Shown here piece after piece: positions 62,479 to 64,000 of a DNA stretch of 64,000 bases. Positions within the stretch are counted from its first letter, which is position 1; each line of letters starts with the position of its first letter. The notes under the pieces were generated by a model that saw only the letters and a list, made by a program, of their open reading frames with translations, had not been told where the DNA came from and made no database searches. The stretch is from NCBI GenBank assembly GCA_963676095.1, contig OY781040.1, forward strand, positions 4,712,001 to 4,776,000, in the 5' to 3' direction. A program made the translations under genes and the position numbers. This stretch comes from G963676095 sp963676095. Its GTDB lineage: Bacteria > Bacteroidota > Bacteroidia > Bacteroidales > Prolixibacteraceae.

Positions 62479-62699
62479 ATGAAATTGACAACCAGCAATT
62501 TTGTAGTCATTTTAAAGGCGGACATGAAGGGGGTGTTTACCCGTAATAGAAAATTACCAATCAAAACGATAATCCTGTTGGTGCTCAAGTTCAAAAGTTC
62601 CATACAGCGAGAGTTGGACCGCTCCTTCAAGGAAGCCTCCCGAAGCGACTTCAACATCAGGGAAGTTACCACGGATGCGTTTACGCAGACACGGACAAA
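62479..62699 (+). pseudogene. 5' fragment of an IS4-family transposase
   Basis: From the ATG at 62479 about 73 codons read like the N-terminus of an IS4-type transposase (NRKLPIKTIILLVLKFKS, then a TTDAFTQTR segment resembling the usual AFSQAR). After TRTK near 62699 the similarity stops, and no DDE catalytic region follows in any frame. The element is therefore truncated there. No terminal repeats could be identified. Confidence 0.6.
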
Positions 62700-62904
62700 A
62701 GATCAACCGGACCAATGCCCTGGCAACTGTAATAGATATGCTGGTGTCTATCTTTACGAACCCTCCGCCGGGCGTTTTGACGGCCAGCGCACCGCTCCGT
62801 TCTGCATTCGCGACGGAGTATTGACGGATTTCGGGAAGGTCAGTCCTGTCGTTTCCATACTTTTTCGATAACCGCTCAACTAATGCTTCTGCATAATCTT
62901 TCAA
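62697..62904 (-). other. Coding-like fragment of unknown origin fused against the transposase remnant
   Basis: From an ATG at 62904 the minus strand reads as about 69 plausible residues (KDYAEALVERLSKKYGN, then SVANAERSGALAVKTPGGG) up to the point where the transposase remnant begins on the other strand. The frame goes on to 62554 but there it is merely antisense to the transposase. It is probably the start of a gene cut off by the old insertion or deletion. I recognise no family. The rest of 62905-63050 shows nothing. Confidence 0.35.
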
Positions 62905-63053
62905 TACAAAACTAAAGGCTTTTAGGGAAACTTTGAATGGTGTAACAGATTCTTATTCCTTCCTTTTCCGTCTCACTAAATTTATGCTTAACAAGGATAC
63001 CCCCTCAGAAATATGAAGTGATCCAATTGTCTAACCCGGACTGATTTATAAAA

Positions 63054-63097
63054 AATAGAGAAGCCTGTAAATCATACGATTTGCAGGCTTCTCTATT
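63054..63097 (-). terminator. Terminator after the tRNA-Pro gene
   Basis: A 20-bp stem with one G-U pair (63054-63073 with 63078-63097), a 4-nt loop, and a T run on the minus strand. It ends the tRNA transcript. Confidence 0.85.
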
Positions 63098-63115
63098 TGA
63101 CTGTTAGTCATTTAG

Positions 63116-63188
63116 TCGGGATGACTGGACTCGAACCAGCGACCCCCACGTCCCGAACGTGGTACGCTACCAACTGCGCTACATCCCG
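63116..63188 (-). tRNA. tRNA-Pro (anticodon CGG)
   Basis: Read on the minus strand, a 73-nt cloverleaf: acceptor CGGGATG paired with the 3' CATCCCG, D arm GCGCAGTTGGTAGCG, anticodon stem CCACG/CGTGG around loop TTCGGGA, and T arm with GGTTCGAGTCC. The anticodon CGG reads the proline codon CCG. The discriminator is A, and CCA is not encoded. Confidence 0.95.
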
Positions 63189-63332
63189 TTTTGCTAACGG
63201 CATGCAAAAATAATATTTTCATCGAAAAACCTAAAGCAAAGGTGTTTTTATTTTCTATTTATTTACGATACCTGCTATTTGTCCTTTTATCATGGGAATT
63301 TATTTTTTAACAATCCCCGAAATGATTGGCAT

Positions 63333-64000
63333 TTATGGCTTTCCTTTCAAAAAATCTTTCAGGTAGTCAAATTGTTTGGTCAATTGTCCCCTTCTCAATA
63401 TTGTTCCCCGTTCGATAATGCCTTGTTCATCAGTTCCGAATAAATAAGGGAATATCTGGTTATAAAGGTCGTTTGAGAATGTGCGTGAAGCGTCCATGGG
63501 TAAAGCCGTAGGGAGATTATCGACTGCCATGACGGTTATGTAACCGGGAGAGGAAAATGCCGGCTTTTCGGACAGGTCCGAAGGATCGATATCATAAAAG
63601 GGACTTCCAATTGTAGAAGTCCTTACCGTGGTCGGGATGGGACCGTTTACGTCACAACTGATATCGGCAATCAGCGAAATTGAGAAATCGGGCGATTGGA
63701 CTTGTTCTTTAGTGAAAAATACAGGGGCACGGTTGTCCCAGAAGTGGCAGGGAATAAAAACATCGGTTACGCCCGGATAACGCTGAAACGTCGACTGATA
63801 TAACCGGGGATCGGAGTAGAATTCGTTCCTGTCGAATTTTCCTTCTTTCCGTTCTGCATAATCTTCAGGGTCCAGGCGGGCAAAGACTGGGAAATCATAT
63901 TCCGAGTTCAGGAAATCACGGGGAATGACCTCTTTGATCCCGGCTCCCCGAATAATTTCGAGGGCACCTGAAGCGACCCTGCCTCCCCCTGTAACCAATA
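63333..64000 (-). CDS. Saccharopine-dehydrogenase-like NAD(P)-dependent oxidoreductase (partial)
   Basis: The C-terminal 222 codons of a gene whose start lies beyond the right end of the window. The visible part has the end of a Rossmann nucleotide-binding region (VTGGGRVASGALEI), then the segments FIPCHFWDNRAPVFF and ISLIADISCDVNGPIPTT. It finishes with MAVDNLPTALPMDAS near the C-terminus. These match the alanine-dehydrogenase/saccharopine-dehydrogenase (Lys1-like) family as found in Bacteroidota, which join or split lysine and a keto acid in lysine metabolism. The precise reaction is not proven by this part alone. Confidence 0.8.
   Translation of the reverse strand, partial: LVTGGGRVASGALEIIRGAGIKEVIPRDFLNSEYDFPVFARLDPEDYAERKEGKFDRNEFYSDPRLYQSTFQRYPGVTDVFIPCHFWDNRAPVFFTKEQVQSPDFSISLIADISCDVNGPIPTTVRTSTIGSPFYDIDPSDLSEKPAFSSPGYITVMAVDNLPTALPMDASRTFSNDLYNQIFPYLFGTDEQGIIERGTILRRGQLTKQFDYLKDFLKGKP

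Overview
The window is a chromosomal piece of a Bacteroidota genome, most like Bacteroidales/Marinilabiliales. Support: a SusC/SusD pair, the mutY-ssb-gldE-gldD-PPTase block, the HU / 30-aa basic protein / RNase G block, an SO_0444-type Cu/Zn permease, a DUF4988-type surface lipoprotein, AT-rich intergenic DNA, weak Shine-Dalgarno sites and Bacteroidota-type promoter boxes (TTTG, 19 nt, TAnnTTTG). No CRISPR array, integrase or recognisable defence operon was seen.

Layout. 0.2-8.9 kb (+): a glycan-catabolic run of NagB/PIG-L fusion, GH20 beta-hexosaminidase, GH125 alpha-1,6-mannosidase and GH2 beta-mannosidase-like enzyme, which together could take apart an N-glycan core. 9.1-14.8 kb: a small secreted protein, then susD and susC on the minus strand. 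15.2-16.9 kb: a secreted PafA-like protein that has lost nearly every catalytic and metal residue. 16.9-25.2 kb (-): alpha/beta hydrolase-like protein, pgl, zwf, PPTase, gldD, gldE, ssb, mutY. 25.4-28.8 kb (+): HU, a 30-aa mS38-like protein, rng, FGE-sulfatase-domain protein. 28.9-32.6 kb (-): ICMT-like methyltransferase, SO_0444 permease, NfeD protease. 32.9-36.1 kb (+): purB and an MsbA-like exporter.

36.4-46.9 kb is the most unusual part. A TPR sensor kinase overlaps its LytTR response regulator, and that regulator is split by a complete 1,180-bp IS630-family element. Beyond it lie a large collagen-like lipoprotein, a divergent HTH/S24 regulator bracketed on both sides by paired 17-bp palindromes, a second LytTR regulator without its phosphoacceptor aspartate, and a coiled-coil orphan. 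47-49 kb holds fabF and a TetR gene whose promoter spacer is filled by a perfect palindrome. 49.1-50.7 kb has two coding-like remnants around an orphan lutA. 50.7-58.0 kb holds a receiver-kinase and a 2,007-aa hybrid kinase with about ten PAS domains. 58.2-64 kb holds rsgA, a methyltransferase, a lone tail-collar protein, an IS4-type transposase remnant, tRNA-Pro(CGG) and a partial saccharopine-dehydrogenase-like gene.

All domain and family assignments are from reading motifs by eye; no database search was run.
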